Assembly: GCA_046727735.1 (NCBI GenBank)
Contig: JBKPDF010000046.1
Coordinates: forward strand, 1-64,000
Reading direction: 5' to 3'
DNA: 64,000 bases
Source: AP-16 sp046727735
GTDB taxonomy: Bacteria > Pseudomonadota > Alphaproteobacteria > Rhizobiales > Xanthobacteraceae
Every line of letters starts with the position of its first letter. Positions within the stretch are counted from its first letter, which is position 1. This document shows, piece by piece, positions 36,861 through 44,407 of this stretch. A model generated the notes under the pieces. The model searched no databases, was not told where the DNA came from, and saw only the letters and a list, made by a program, of their open reading frames with translations. The translations under genes were made by a program, and so were the position numbers.

Positions 36861-37709
36861 TCATAAGCGCCGGACCGACGTAACGACGCTGCCGAAGCTT
36901 GCGATGCGCGCCAGCGCCTCCGCGATCGGCTCGATCTGCGTCATCATGTGAAAGGCATTGCCGTGCACGAGCGTCTCGCGGTCGCGCACGATCGCCACGT
37001 GGCCGGGCCAGAATAGGAGATCGCCGCGCCGCAACTCTACCGCCGCGGGATCGGACGCGATCACCGTACCGAGTGCCTGTTCCTGCAAATCGGCGTCGCG
37101 CGGGGCCTGCTTGCCGCAGGCCTGCAGCGAGACTTGCACGAGCCCGGAGCAATCGAGGCCGAGGCTCGTCTTGCCTCCCCACAGATACGGCGCGCCGACG
37201 AAGCGCTCGGCGACGGCGACGAAATCCTGCTCGAAATTGCCGAGGGGGACGAGATGGTTCGCCGGAACATGGCCGCCGCTCGCCGTCACCGCGAAACGCT
37301 CCAGCCCGCGAACGATCGCGAGCCTCGCGCCGAGCGTGGGAGCGCCGAGCGGCGGCAGCTTGATGGAAGGACCGGGAAACAGCAGCGTGCGCAGCACCGC
37401 GACCCGATGAGTCGGCGCGCGGCCGGGACGCCCGAGCGCACGGATGGGCAGCCAGCCGACATAGCCGTCGAGCTGCAGCTGGCCCCAGGCGAAGCCCTCC
37501 TCGGTGGTTTCGTAGATGACGACCGGCTCGCCCATGAGCGCTTCGGTCGCGAGCGGCGCGTCGGGGGCAGCAGCGCGCCGGACCGGCGCCTGCGCATCGA
37601 TGACCTCGTAGCGCTGGCCCTCGACGAAGCGCGCCGCCTCGATTTTTCCCGCGAGGTGCCGGGCCGCGAGATCGGGCCGCGCCGGGGTCAGCCGCGGATC
37701 GAAGCTCAC
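36861..37709 (-). CDS. NlpC/P60 family cysteine peptidase (cell wall hydrolase)
   Basis: 282-aa protein without an evident signal peptide. An SH3-like region (about residues 55-155, with VVIYETTEEGFAWGQL and DGYVGWLPIRAL) precedes the C-terminal NlpC/P60 domain. Catalytic Cys is in LGLDCSGLVQVSLQACG, His in GHVAIVRDRETLVHGNAFHM. Members cleave peptide bonds such as D-Glu-diaminopimelate in peptidoglycan stems. The start is GTG at 37709, overlapping the MarR gene stop by 4 nt, so the two are co-expressed. Downstream gene is livH after about 120 nt but divergently arranged promoters are unlikely, as all run leftwards. Confidence 0.88.
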   Translation of the reverse strand: MSFDPRLTPARPDLAARHLAGKIEAARFVEGQRYEVIDAQAPVRRAAAPDAPLATEALMGEPVVIYETTEEGFAWGQLQLDGYVGWLPIRALGRPGRAPTHRVAVLRTLLFPGPSIKLPPLGAPTLGARLAIVRGLERFAVTASGGHVPANHLVPLGNFEQDFVAVAERFVGAPYLWGGKTSLGLDCSGLVQVSLQACGKQAPRDADLQEQALGTVIASDPAAVELRRGDLLFWPGHVAIVRDRETLVHGNAFHMMTQIEPIAEALARIASFGSVVTSVRRL

Positions 37710-38056
37710 CGCGGCAGGCCCTTGGCGGCGCGCACCAGGAGGTCGGCGAGCTGCTCGACCGCGAGCGCGCCCTTCACGGTGCGCTGGATCACCACATTGC
37801 GGCGGTCGGTCTCGTCACGGCGGCGTGCCACTAGGCCGAGCTTGCCCATGGTGTCGAGCGCGCGGGTGATCACCGGCTTGGTCACCTTGAGCTTGCGGGC
37901 GAGGCCGCGGACGCTGTGCGGGGGCGGATCGAGATAGATCGTGAGCAGGATCGTGAGCTGCCGCGGCGACAGATCGGGCTGTCGGTCGGTCACCAGCGCG
38001 TAGGAGAAATCGTGCAGCAATTTGATCGCCTGCGCCGGCCGGATCTCGACCGCCAT
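37706..38056 (-). CDS. MarR-family transcriptional regulator
   Basis: 116-aa winged-helix protein. The helix-turn-helix lies at about residues 45-75 (HSVRGLARKLKVTKPVITRALDTMGKLGLVARRRDETDRRNVVI), with the DxRxxxV wing. It is shorter than the usual 140-150 aa MarR protein at the C-terminal dimerisation helices. It overlaps the NlpC/P60 gene by 4 nt and probably regulates that pair; ligand unknown. Confidence 0.8.
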   Translation of the reverse strand: MAVEIRPAQAIKLLHDFSYALVTDRQPDLSPRQLTILLTIYLDPPPHSVRGLARKLKVTKPVITRALDTMGKLGLVARRRDETDRRNVVIQRTVKGALAVEQLADLLVRAAKGLPR

Positions 38057-38164
38057 GACTTGCTCCCGAGCGCGATGCAGCGACCGATGCGCATCCGCGG
38101 CAACGCCGATCGTTTCCGGCGCGGAGTATTTTCCGGCGCGCCGCTTGCCGCAAGCACGGCGCGG

Positions 38165-39538
38165 TCAGCCGTAGCGGGCGGCAAGCAGAGCGTAGAGCGC
38201 CCGCGCCGCTTGGCACTCACCGCCTTCCGGGCGCGCCGGTTTCGCGGACGGCGTCCAAGCATAAACGTCGATGTGGACCCAGCTCGTCGCCGCGCTCACG
38301 AATTTGCGCAAGAACAGGGCAGCCGTGATCGATCCGGCAAAGCCGCCGCTGCCGGCGTTTCTCACGTCGGCGATCTTCGATTCGAGCATGGAGTCGTAGC
38401 CGCGCCACAAGGGCATGCGCCACAACGGGTCGTTCTCCGCCGCCGCGCTGGCGGAAAGCTCGGCCGCGAGCGCCTCGTCCTCGGTGTAGAACGGCGGGAG
38501 ATCGGGACCGAGCGCGACGCGCGCCGCACCGGTCAGCGTCGCAAGATCGATCACGAGCTCCGGGGCTTCCTCGTCGGCGAGCGTGAGCGCATCGGCGAGC
38601 ACCAGCCGGCCCTCCGCGTCGGTATTGCCGATCTCGACCGACAGCCCCTTGCGCGACCGATAGACGTCGAGCGGCCGGAACGCCGAGCCCGAGATCGCAT
38701 TCTCGACGGCCGGGACGAGCACGCGCAGTCGTATGTCGAGCCCGCGGTCCATGACCATGTGGGCCAGCGCGAGCGCGCTCGCGGCGCCGCCCATGTCCTT
38801 CTTCATGATCTGCATGCCGCTCTCGGGTTTGATGTCGAGGCCGCCCGTGTCGAAGGTGACGCCCTTGCCGACGACCGTCACCTTGGGAGCGGCCGTGTCC
38901 CCCCAGGCGACATCGATCAGGCGCGGCGCCTGGCAGGAGGCGCGCCCGACCGCGTGGATCAGCGGAAAGTTCTCGGCCAACCGCGCCTCGCCGACGATCG
39001 CGCGAACCGCCGCGCCGTGTTGATTCGCGAGCGCGCGCGCGGCCGCTTCGAGCTCGGCGGGGCCGAGATCGTTCGCCGGCGTGTTGACCAGATCGCGGGC
39101 AAGCGTGACGGCTTCGACGATGCGCGAGAGATCGGCGGCGTCGACCTTGTCCGGCAGTTCGAGCCGGAGCTCCTTGGCATCATGCTTGCGGTAGCGGGCG
39201 AATCCATAGCATCCGAACGCGAACGCGAGCGCGGCGAGGCGCGGGTCGGGCGGCGCATTGCCGAACCGGTAGGTTCCGGCGGGTAGCACCGCGGGAAGAC
39301 GCCCCGGCAGGAATCGATCTCCCGCTTTGCCCGCCGGATCGAGACCGAACAGTGCCCCGGCAAGGCCGGCAACGCCGGGCAGCAGCAAACATTGGCCGGG
39401 CTTGGGCTCGAAGCCCGAGGCATCGGCAAAGGTGCGCGCCGGGGGTTCCAGGGCCTGGCGCAGCGCCGCCCAGGTTGCATCGTTGACGAACCAGATCGGG
39501 ACTCCGGTCCCGCTGCTCGTCGAAAATGCCGGGTGCAT
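38165..39538 (-). CDS. M17 leucyl aminopeptidase family protein
   Basis: 457-aa cytosolic metallo-exopeptidase releasing N-terminal residues from peptides. The catalytic core shows VGKGVTFDTGGLDIKP (metal-binding Lys and Asp), MKKDMGGAA, and NTDAEGRLVLADAL, the M17 signature. The N-terminal 150 residues are divergent from classical PepA, as in the PepB-like Rhizobiales subgroup. I use the ATG at 39538 (MHPAFSTSS), 12 codons downstream of a longer in-frame start. Confidence 0.92.
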   Translation of the reverse strand: MHPAFSTSSGTGVPIWFVNDATWAALRQALEPPARTFADASGFEPKPGQCLLLPGVAGLAGALFGLDPAGKAGDRFLPGRLPAVLPAGTYRFGNAPPDPRLAALAFAFGCYGFARYRKHDAKELRLELPDKVDAADLSRIVEAVTLARDLVNTPANDLGPAELEAAARALANQHGAAVRAIVGEARLAENFPLIHAVGRASCQAPRLIDVAWGDTAAPKVTVVGKGVTFDTGGLDIKPESGMQIMKKDMGGAASALALAHMVMDRGLDIRLRVLVPAVENAISGSAFRPLDVYRSRKGLSVEIGNTDAEGRLVLADALTLADEEAPELVIDLATLTGAARVALGPDLPPFYTEDEALAAELSASAAAENDPLWRMPLWRGYDSMLESKIADVRNAGSGGFAGSITAALFLRKFVSAATSWVHIDVYAWTPSAKPARPEGGECQAARALYALLAARYG

Positions 39539-39683
39539 CGCAGGTTTCCGTGGTGAGGCCCGCGGCTCTAACACGCGCTCAGGCCGCCGGAAAGCGGCCC
39601 TTGCGCCGGTTAACCGGACATTAGGGTTAACGGATTATTGCTGAGCCGGCCGGGGCGCCGTCCGCTCCGGGCGGAATGAGATC

Positions 39684-39944
39684 ATGGCTCCATTGCTGCG
39701 CGTCGGTCCGGCAGCCTCGCTGTTGGCGGTATTGGCGCTCGCCATGACGGGTTGCCAGACCGCCAATCCGATCGCGGGCACCGACCCGACGCCGACCGGC
39801 AGCGTAGTGGCCGTCCCGGCAATCGCCGCCGGCGCACCGGGCGATACCCAGGCGCGGCGAGAGCTCGACGTCGCCGCGGCCCTCTACCGTGCGGATCCGG
39901 CCAATGCCGAGGCTGCGATCCGTTACGCGGCCGCTGCGACCTGA
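39684..39944 (+). CDS. Small lipoprotein, truncated TadD-like
   Basis: 86-aa protein with a lipoprotein signal ending LALAMTGCQTANP (Cys23 would be lipidated). The tail (ELDVAAALYRADPANAEAAIRYAAA) resembles the beginning of the tetratricopeptide region of TadD pilotin-like lipoproteins of Tad pili, but the protein stops just there, so most repeats are missing. Given the Flp pilins and prepilin peptidase nearby, I read it as a possible remnant of a tad gene. It may be non-functional. The identification is tentative. Confidence 0.5.
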   Translation: MAPLLRVGPAASLLAVLALAMTGCQTANPIAGTDPTPTGSVVAVPAIAAGAPGDTQARRELDVAAALYRADPANAEAAIRYAAAAT

Positions 39945-40042
39945 ATCGCCGCGGGCGCGCTCTCGAGCTCCGCGGCCGTGACACTTGCGCCGCTCGCGGC
40001 GAGAACCGCGGCCAGAAGGGAGATGATGCGCGCCGTCTTCAT
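39923..40042 (-). CDS. Possible 39-aa secreted peptide
   Basis: A short minus-strand frame begins MKTARIISLLAAVLAASGAS, a convincing signal peptide, continues VTAAELESAPAAIQVAAAA and stops. It overlaps the 3' end of the lipoprotein frame in antisense. Nothing recognisable follows the signal, so it could be a chance frame in GC-rich DNA or the start of a lost gene. Recorded because of the signal sequence. Confidence 0.25.
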   Translation of the reverse strand: MKTARIISLLAAVLAASGASVTAAELESAPAAIQVAAAA

Positions 40043-40166
40043 GCGCTCACGTTCCGCTCACGCTTCGACCGGTGCTCGTCGCCGGATTTGACCAGCGAAA
40101 CGTCAATCCATGGTTAATGAGGCGTATCGAATCGAAGTTAATCGATCGTTGCCGGCGCGCGGCCTC

Positions 40167-40673
40167 TCAGCTCGCGAGCGGGTGCATCCATATGGTTTCG
40201 GGGTAGACGATGAGCGCCGCGGCGGCGAGCGCGATGCCGTAAGGTACGCCGGCATCCTTGCGGTGCAGCCGCTCCGCCCAGTCCGCGCCGTGGAGCAGCT
40301 GCGGCAGCGGAAACAACCGAAACTGCACGATGAGCAGCGTGAGCCCGCCGCCCAGCAGCGAGGCCGCGAACAGATAGGGCAGCAGCTGGTCGAAGCCGAG
40401 CCAGAGCGCGGTTGCGGCTGCGAGCTTGGCGTCCCCGCCGCCGATCCAGCCGCAGGCGAACAGGCAGAAGGTGACGCCCAGCGCGGCGGCGCCCGCCGCG
40501 GCGTGCAGGCCGATCTCGCCGACCGCCATCCCGGAGGCGCAAGCCAGCGCCAGAAAGCCCGCGGCCAGCGCCAGCGACACCTTGTTGGAGATGGTCATCG
40601 TCAACAAGTCGCTCGACGCCGCGAACGCCATCAGGGCCGGGAACAGCAGCAGGCGGATCGTGTCGATAACCAT
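40167..40673 (-). CDS. cpaA: Type IV prepilin peptidase, CpaA/TadV type
   Basis: 168-aa inner membrane aspartic peptidase (A24 family) that trims Flp prepilins. The catalytic aspartates are in AASSDLLTMTISN (near residue 21) and GWIGGGDAKLAAA (GxGD, near residue 75). Several hydrophobic segments fill the rest. The ATG at 40673 is preferred to a start 10 codons upstream. Two Flp pilins lie 0.8-1.3 kb upstream on the same strand. The remaining tad/cpa secretion genes are not in this window. Confidence 0.88.
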   Translation of the reverse strand: MVIDTIRLLLFPALMAFAASSDLLTMTISNKVSLALAAGFLALACASGMAVGEIGLHAAAGAAALGVTFCLFACGWIGGGDAKLAAATALWLGFDQLLPYLFAASLLGGGLTLLIVQFRLFPLPQLLHGADWAERLHRKDAGVPYGIALAAAALIVYPETIWMHPLAS

Positions 40674-41178
40674 GTGTGTGCCTCCGTGGCAGGTGCGGGC
40701 CACGGCTGCGGCGAAATTTATACTGGTGCTCGTTGCCGATCGGTTAGCGAGACTGAGTCGATTCCGTTCGACGAATTAGTCGTCGCTCGAAGCGGCCGGA
40801 TCGATCCACAGATCCAGCCCTTGATCCTCTGCGCGGCCCAATCCGCCGAGATTTCGTCGCAGGAAAAGCTCCAGACCTTTTCGGTGTAGGTCTTGAAAGA
40901 GATCGAAAACAGCCGTTCGCCGAACTGATTGGCGGTGCGATATTGATCAGTGTTTCGGCGCAACTGATCAGAAGGGAAGCAATCAATTCCATGGCATAGG
41001 ACCTTGAGCCGGTGTGACGAGTGTCCGTGATAGCGCGAAGGCATTAAGGATCATGAAATCAGTCAACTTGTTGTCCGGGTGCCCCTCGCATACGACATTT
41101 GCGGCGCACGATCACGACGAGCTCCGAGCCTGCTGACACGGCCGCCCGCAGCACGCTGCATCTGAAACTTGTGCTGGA
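40674..41178. other. Unassigned region between cpaA and the pilins
   Basis: About 500 nt with lower GC than the surroundings and no gene I can identify. Minus-strand frames between 40718 and 41044 are open (one begins MELIASLLISCAETLINIAPP), and more than one frame is open across the same stretch, so coding is uncertain. It may hold a small hypothetical gene or decayed pilus DNA. Confidence 0.4.
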
Positions 41179-41319
41179 CTACCAGACCGCCGGCAATTGA
41201 GCAGTGATTGCCAGGGCAACGGTTGCCGTCGCGACGAGAAGCGCGGTTACGATAAGGCCATACTTCGTAACGGTTGCCTGCGACGCCGGGCTCAATAGAC
41301 GCGGGACACGGCTGCCCAC
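41179..41319 (-). pseudogene. Possible degenerate third Flp pilin
   Basis: A 46-codon frame from GTG 41319 contains ATVTKYGLIVTALLVATATV, which lines up with the ATAIEYGLI signature and hydrophobic helix of the two real pilins but has Lys where the invariant Glu at position 5 of the mature pilin should be. No Shine-Dalgarno resembling those of the other pilins is seen. A decayed paralogue is the best guess. Confidence 0.35.
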
Positions 41320-41367
41320 GGCCGGTTCCGGCCAGGTAGTGGGCGTCAACGGCCGTGCAAAGCGGAC

Positions 41368-41392
41368 TGGCCCCGGCCGGCGGCCGGAGCCA
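41368..41392 (-). terminator. Hairpin downstream of pilin gene 1
   Basis: Minus strand: TGGCTCCGGCC, 3-nt loop, GGCCGGGGCCA, an 11-bp stem with one T-G wobble, 40 nt after the stop of the pilin at 41433. Only a short TTT follows, so intrinsic termination is possible but not strong. Confidence 0.45.
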
Positions 41393-41432
41393 TCAGTGCT
41401 TTGCTCGAAGCGCTTCAAGCGGGAAGCTCAGC

Positions 41433-41597
41433 TCAACGAACGTTGGTTGCGATGTTGTTGAATGCGTTGCTGAGGTTGTTGCCGACCAGCCCAACAGCGG
41501 TGATGATTACCACCGCGATGCCGCCGGCGATCAGGCCGTACTCAATGGCGGTCGCGCCGGACCCATCCTTCACGAACCGAGAGAACAGAGTTGTCAT
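41433..41597 (-). CDS. Flp/Tad type IVb pilin, copy 1
   Basis: 54-aa prepilin MTTLFSRFVKDGSGATAIEYGLIAG... ending NLSNAFNNIATNVR. The processing site is after Gly in the SGATAIEYGLI motif, giving a mature pilin with Glu5 and Tyr6 as in all Flp proteins; a 23-residue hydrophobic helix follows. The ATG at 41597 has AAGGAG 7 nt upstream. It is a tandem paralogue of the pilin at 41870-42034 with equal length, and their 5' leaders are also similar. It would be cleaved by the nearby CpaA. Confidence 0.93.
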   Translation of the reverse strand: MTTLFSRFVKDGSGATAIEYGLIAGGIAVVIITAVGLVGNNLSNAFNNIATNVR

Positions 41598-41612
41598 TTT
41601 TAGCTCCTTCAC

Positions 41613-41634
41613 CCACGTGGTTGTCGAAGCACCG
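41613..41634 (-). promoter_or_regulatory. Conserved leader element of pilin copy 1
   Basis: A CCACGTGG palindrome (41613-41620) and the block GAAGCACCG (41626-41634) lie 16-37 nt upstream of the start and are repeated almost unchanged before pilin copy 2. Such conservation in non-coding DNA suggests a regulatory or RNA role, or recent duplication. Confidence 0.45.
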
Positions 41635-41805
41635 TCCGGGGGACGTCGCCTCATTTGAACGCCGCCGAACATAACGATCAATCTTTTCGCCAACGTAAAC
41701 GCAATCGCTTGAATGTACGCGGGTAGGGTTCGATAACTCTTGTCGGCAGGGCTTGCATGCCGTTGGGGCGGCTTAAGTTCAAGTAGTGGCGAGATCCCAA
41801 AAACT

Positions 41806-41836
41806 GAACGGCTCCGGCTTGCGACCGGAGCCGTTC
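41806..41836 (-). terminator. Strong rho-independent terminator of pilin copy 2
   Basis: A perfect 12-bp stem, GAACGGCTCCGG / CCGGAGCCGTTC, with a 7-nt loop. On the minus strand it is followed by AGTTTTTGG, a T-run. It starts 34 nt after the stop of the pilin at 41870, so that pilin is probably a monocistronic message. Confidence 0.85.
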
Positions 41837-41869
41837 GTCTCGAGACCGAACGGTCGATCCAACGGCCTA

Positions 41870-42034
41870 TTAGCGAACGTTGGTCGCGATATTGTTGAAC
41901 GTGTTGCTGAGATTATTGCCGACCAGCTTGACGGTGGTGAGGATCACCACAGAGATGCCGGCGGCGATGAGCCCGTACTCGATGGCGGTCGCTCCGGACT
42001 CGTCCCCTACGAACCGCGAAAACAGGCTGTGCAT
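41870..42034 (-). CDS. Flp/Tad type IVb pilin, copy 2
   Basis: 54-aa prepilin MHSLFSRFVGDESGATAIEYGLIAA... ending NLSNTFNNIATNVR. Processing motif, Glu5-Tyr6 and helix are intact. AAGGAG lies 8 nt before the ATG at 42034. Differences from copy 1 are mainly in the leader and scattered helix positions. An intrinsic terminator follows. Flp pilins form bundled adhesive pili for surface attachment and biofilm. Confidence 0.94.
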   Translation of the reverse strand: MHSLFSRFVGDESGATAIEYGLIAAGISVVILTTVKLVGNNLSNTFNNIATNVR

Positions 42035-42050
42035 TGCTAGCTCCTTAGAT

Positions 42051-42073
42051 CCACGTGGCTGTCTGAAGCACCG
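42051..42073 (-). promoter_or_regulatory. Conserved leader element of pilin copy 2
   Basis: CCACGTGG (42051-42058) and GAAGCACCG (42065-42073) occur at nearly the same distance from the start as in copy 1, within a similar leader of roughly 100 nt. Confidence 0.45.
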
Positions 42074-42500
42074 CCCGGAGGATGTTGTGAGCCTCGCCCC
42101 ATCCGAACGTCGGGCGAACATAGCGAACAGCTCTTGCATCAACGTTAACCCGATCGACGCATTTCAGCCTATCGATATCGGCTGTTTTCGTGGTTAACCC
42201 GATGTTGCGTTCCGGGCGAGCGCCCGCGGCCACATCAGGCGCGACGTGCACACTCTACTGAGTGCATGCACGCAGCTGATAGCGTGGACCATGACATTTT
42301 CGGGCTCCTCGACATTCAACAACAATTGTGCCGGAGCCGGTGTTCGGGGCATCGGCAATTCGCTTGTTCAGCTCGTAGAGTGAAGGAAATCCCTGGAACC
42401 ACGATGAGGTTCTGATCTGGTCTTGAAGAGCCGGATGTACATGACCCCCGGCTGTCGACCAAGGTGTGCAGGAACAATTGCTGAGCGCTGCGCGCCGCCC
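42074..42500. other. Non-coding region upstream of the pilins
   Basis: About 425 nt between the pilin leader and the 3' end of the Lrp gene. It holds the presumed pilin promoter and relatively A/T-rich tracts, including two ACAATTG words near 42321 and 42474. I see no supported gene or clear promoter hexamers. Confidence 0.4.
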
Positions 42501-42962
42501 TCACGGGATCGGCAGCGCGGTCGTCGATTTGATCTTCTCCATGGCGAAGCGCGAGGTGACGTTCTTGAGCGGCACCGCGGCGATCAGCTTCTTGTAGAAC
42601 GTGTCGTAGCCCTGGATGTCGCTGACCACGACGCGCAGCATGTAATCGACGTCGCCGGCCATGCGGTAGAATTCCATCACCTCCGGCATCGCCTGCACCA
42701 CTTCGGCGAATTGCGTCAGCCAGCCCTGGCTGTGGTCGCCGGTCTCGATCGACACGAATACCGTGATGCCGAGCCCGATCTTCTCCGGGTCGACGAGCGC
42801 GACTCGTTTGCGGATCACGCCTTCCGATTCCAGCCGCTGGATCCGCTTCCAGCACGGCGTCGAAGACAGGCCGACGCGCTGGCCGATCTCGGCGACCGAG
42901 AGCGAAGCGTCGGCTTGCAGAACGGTGAGAATCTTTCGGTCGATCGCGTCCATGCGGCTCAT
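42501..42962 (-). CDS. Lrp/AsnC family transcriptional regulator
   Basis: 153-aa regulator. The N-terminal helix-turn-helix covers DAIDRKILTVLQADASLSVAEIGQRVGLSSTPCWKRIQRLE (residues 5-45). The C-terminal RAM/ligand domain has VMEFYRMAGDVDYMLRVVVSDIQGYDTFYKKLI, with the conserved GDVDY loop that binds amino acids. Target genes are unknown; it is not clearly linked to the adjacent pilin or nudC genes. Confidence 0.93.
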   Translation of the reverse strand: MSRMDAIDRKILTVLQADASLSVAEIGQRVGLSSTPCWKRIQRLESEGVIRKRVALVDPEKIGLGITVFVSIETGDHSQGWLTQFAEVVQAMPEVMEFYRMAGDVDYMLRVVVSDIQGYDTFYKKLIAAVPLKNVTSRFAMEKIKSTTALPIP

Positions 42963-43094
42963 GGCAATCCTCGGCGGAGCGCGTCGGGCAAGACCCGCAA
43001 TCGGAGAATATTATTCTATCGCAAGCGACCGGGGAATTGCACGTTCACCCACGCGCCGCTGGGCGCGGCCATCGAACCGGAAATCACCGCGATT

Positions 43095-44081
43095 TCAGGA
43101 GCCCGATTTTTCCATTTCAGGCACGAGCCTCGGCCGCGCCGCCGCGACATCCTCCTCGACCCATGCTCGGATCAGGTGATAGGCGATGGCGATCGGCGGC
43201 GGGACGGAGAAGCGCTCCGCATGCTCGCGCCTCAGCATGCGGGCGACCTCGGCACGATCGAACCAGCGTGCGTCCTCGAGCTCGGTGCGGTCGATCGAAA
43301 GCGCCACCGAACGCGCGGAAGCGTGGCAGCCGATCATCAGCGACATCGGAAACGGCCAAGGCTGCGAGGCGAAATAGCGCACGTCCCAGCAGTCGATTCC
43401 GGCCTCCTCGCGGATTTCGCGCCGCACCGCCGCCTCGATGGTCTCGCCCGGCTCGACGAAGCCGGCGAGGCACGACCACATGCCGGGCGGAAACCGCGAC
43501 TGGCGACCCAGCAGGCACTGCTCGCCCCTTATCGCCAGCATGATCACCACCGGATCGGTGCGAGGAAAGTGCTCTGCCGCGCAGGCCGGGCAATCTCGCC
43601 GCCAGCCGCCCTGGACCGCGCGGGTCAGCGTTCCGCAATTGGCACAGAAGCGATGGCGCATATGCCAGTGCAGGATCGCTTTGGCCTCGGCGAGCGGCGA
43701 GAGGTGCTCCGGCGCCACCAATCCCTGGACCGCGATCGAGCGCAGGTCGGAGAGCAACAGCCGATCTTCGGCTTTCAGCGCCTCGGCCTCCTCGGGGTCG
43801 ATCGCCACGGCGAACCGGCCCGCGTCCCCGATCGTGCCGAGGAAGACCATCTCTTGCGCCGAACCCAGCGCCCGCGCGCGCTGGAGCGCGAACAAGGGAT
43901 CGTTTCCTGCCGGACCCTGCTGCATCACCACGAGATCGCCGCACACGACGTACGCTCCGGCGTCGTTCCGGGCGGCGAGCTCCACCAAGAACTCCGCGTC
44001 GCCCCGTCGCTCGCTCAGGCGCTCGACCGGCTCCGCGGTGTAGCCGAGCCGCGGCTTGGGGCCGAGGTCGAAGCGCGACAT
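43095..44081 (-). CDS. nudC: NAD+ diphosphatase / NAD-capped RNA hydrolase NudC
   Basis: 328-aa Nudix enzyme cleaving NAD(H) to NMN(H) and AMP and removing NAD caps from RNA. The zinc site is FCANCGTLTRAVQGGW followed by CPACAAEHFPR. The Nudix box is GFVEPGETIEAAVRREIREEAGI, and the NudC hallmark SQPWPFPMSLM follows 15-20 residues later. The start at 44081 (MSRFDLGPKP) has GGAG 10-13 nt upstream. Longer in-frame starts exist at 44123 and 44171, but still longer extension would cross the SRP RNA gene. It is divergent from ffs-dnaX, the usual Rhizobiales order. Confidence 0.93.
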   Translation of the reverse strand: MSRFDLGPKPRLGYTAEPVERLSERRGDAEFLVELAARNDAGAYVVCGDLVVMQQGPAGNDPLFALQRARALGSAQEMVFLGTIGDAGRFAVAIDPEEAEALKAEDRLLLSDLRSIAVQGLVAPEHLSPLAEAKAILHWHMRHRFCANCGTLTRAVQGGWRRDCPACAAEHFPRTDPVVIMLAIRGEQCLLGRQSRFPPGMWSCLAGFVEPGETIEAAVRREIREEAGIDCWDVRYFASQPWPFPMSLMIGCHASARSVALSIDRTELEDARWFDRAEVARMLRREHAERFSVPPPIAIAYHLIRAWVEEDVAAARPRLVPEMEKSGS

Positions 44082-44217
44082 GAAATGGGACTCCGGCACG
44101 AAGGCGGGGCGCGACCGTCGCATGAAGGCGAGGGCGGTGCAATGTGCGTGGTCGACCCGAATAGCGGGCATGAAACCGGGGAAAACGTGGAAATCCTCGC
44201 GGAGAATCGCGCGCAAC

Positions 44218-44246
44218 TTGCGTTCCCGCGGCCGTGGGCCGATATA
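44218..44246 (+). promoter_or_regulatory. Promoter of the SRP RNA gene
   Basis: TTGCGT (44218-44223), 17-nt spacer, GATATA (44241-44246), placing the start at about 44252, which is the predicted 5' end of the RNA stem. The coincidence of spacing and RNA end supports the call. Confidence 0.6.
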
Positions 44247-44251
44247 GGCGC

Positions 44252-44349
44252 TGGGAGGTTGGCGGTGGACGAGCCACTCGCCAACCGGGTCAGGTCCGGA
44301 AGGAAGCAGCCCTAACGAGCTCCGGTTCGGGTCGCTCGTCAGCCTCCCA
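44252..44349 (+). ncRNA. ffs: Signal recognition particle RNA, small bacterial type (4.5S)
   Basis: About 98-nt RNA that binds Ffh to target nascent membrane proteins. The invariant apical loop region GTCAGGTCCGGAAGGAAGCA (GGAA tetraloop and asymmetric loop) is present around 44290-44310. The ends TGGGAGG and CCTCCCA pair to close the long hairpin, fixing the approximate boundaries. It precedes dnaX by about 60 nt, as in many alphaproteobacteria. Confidence 0.95.
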
Positions 44350-44407
44350 CTTCTCGACATCATGCACAACACGCCCAGCGTTGGGGCCGCGGCGGACCGG
44401 AAGCACG

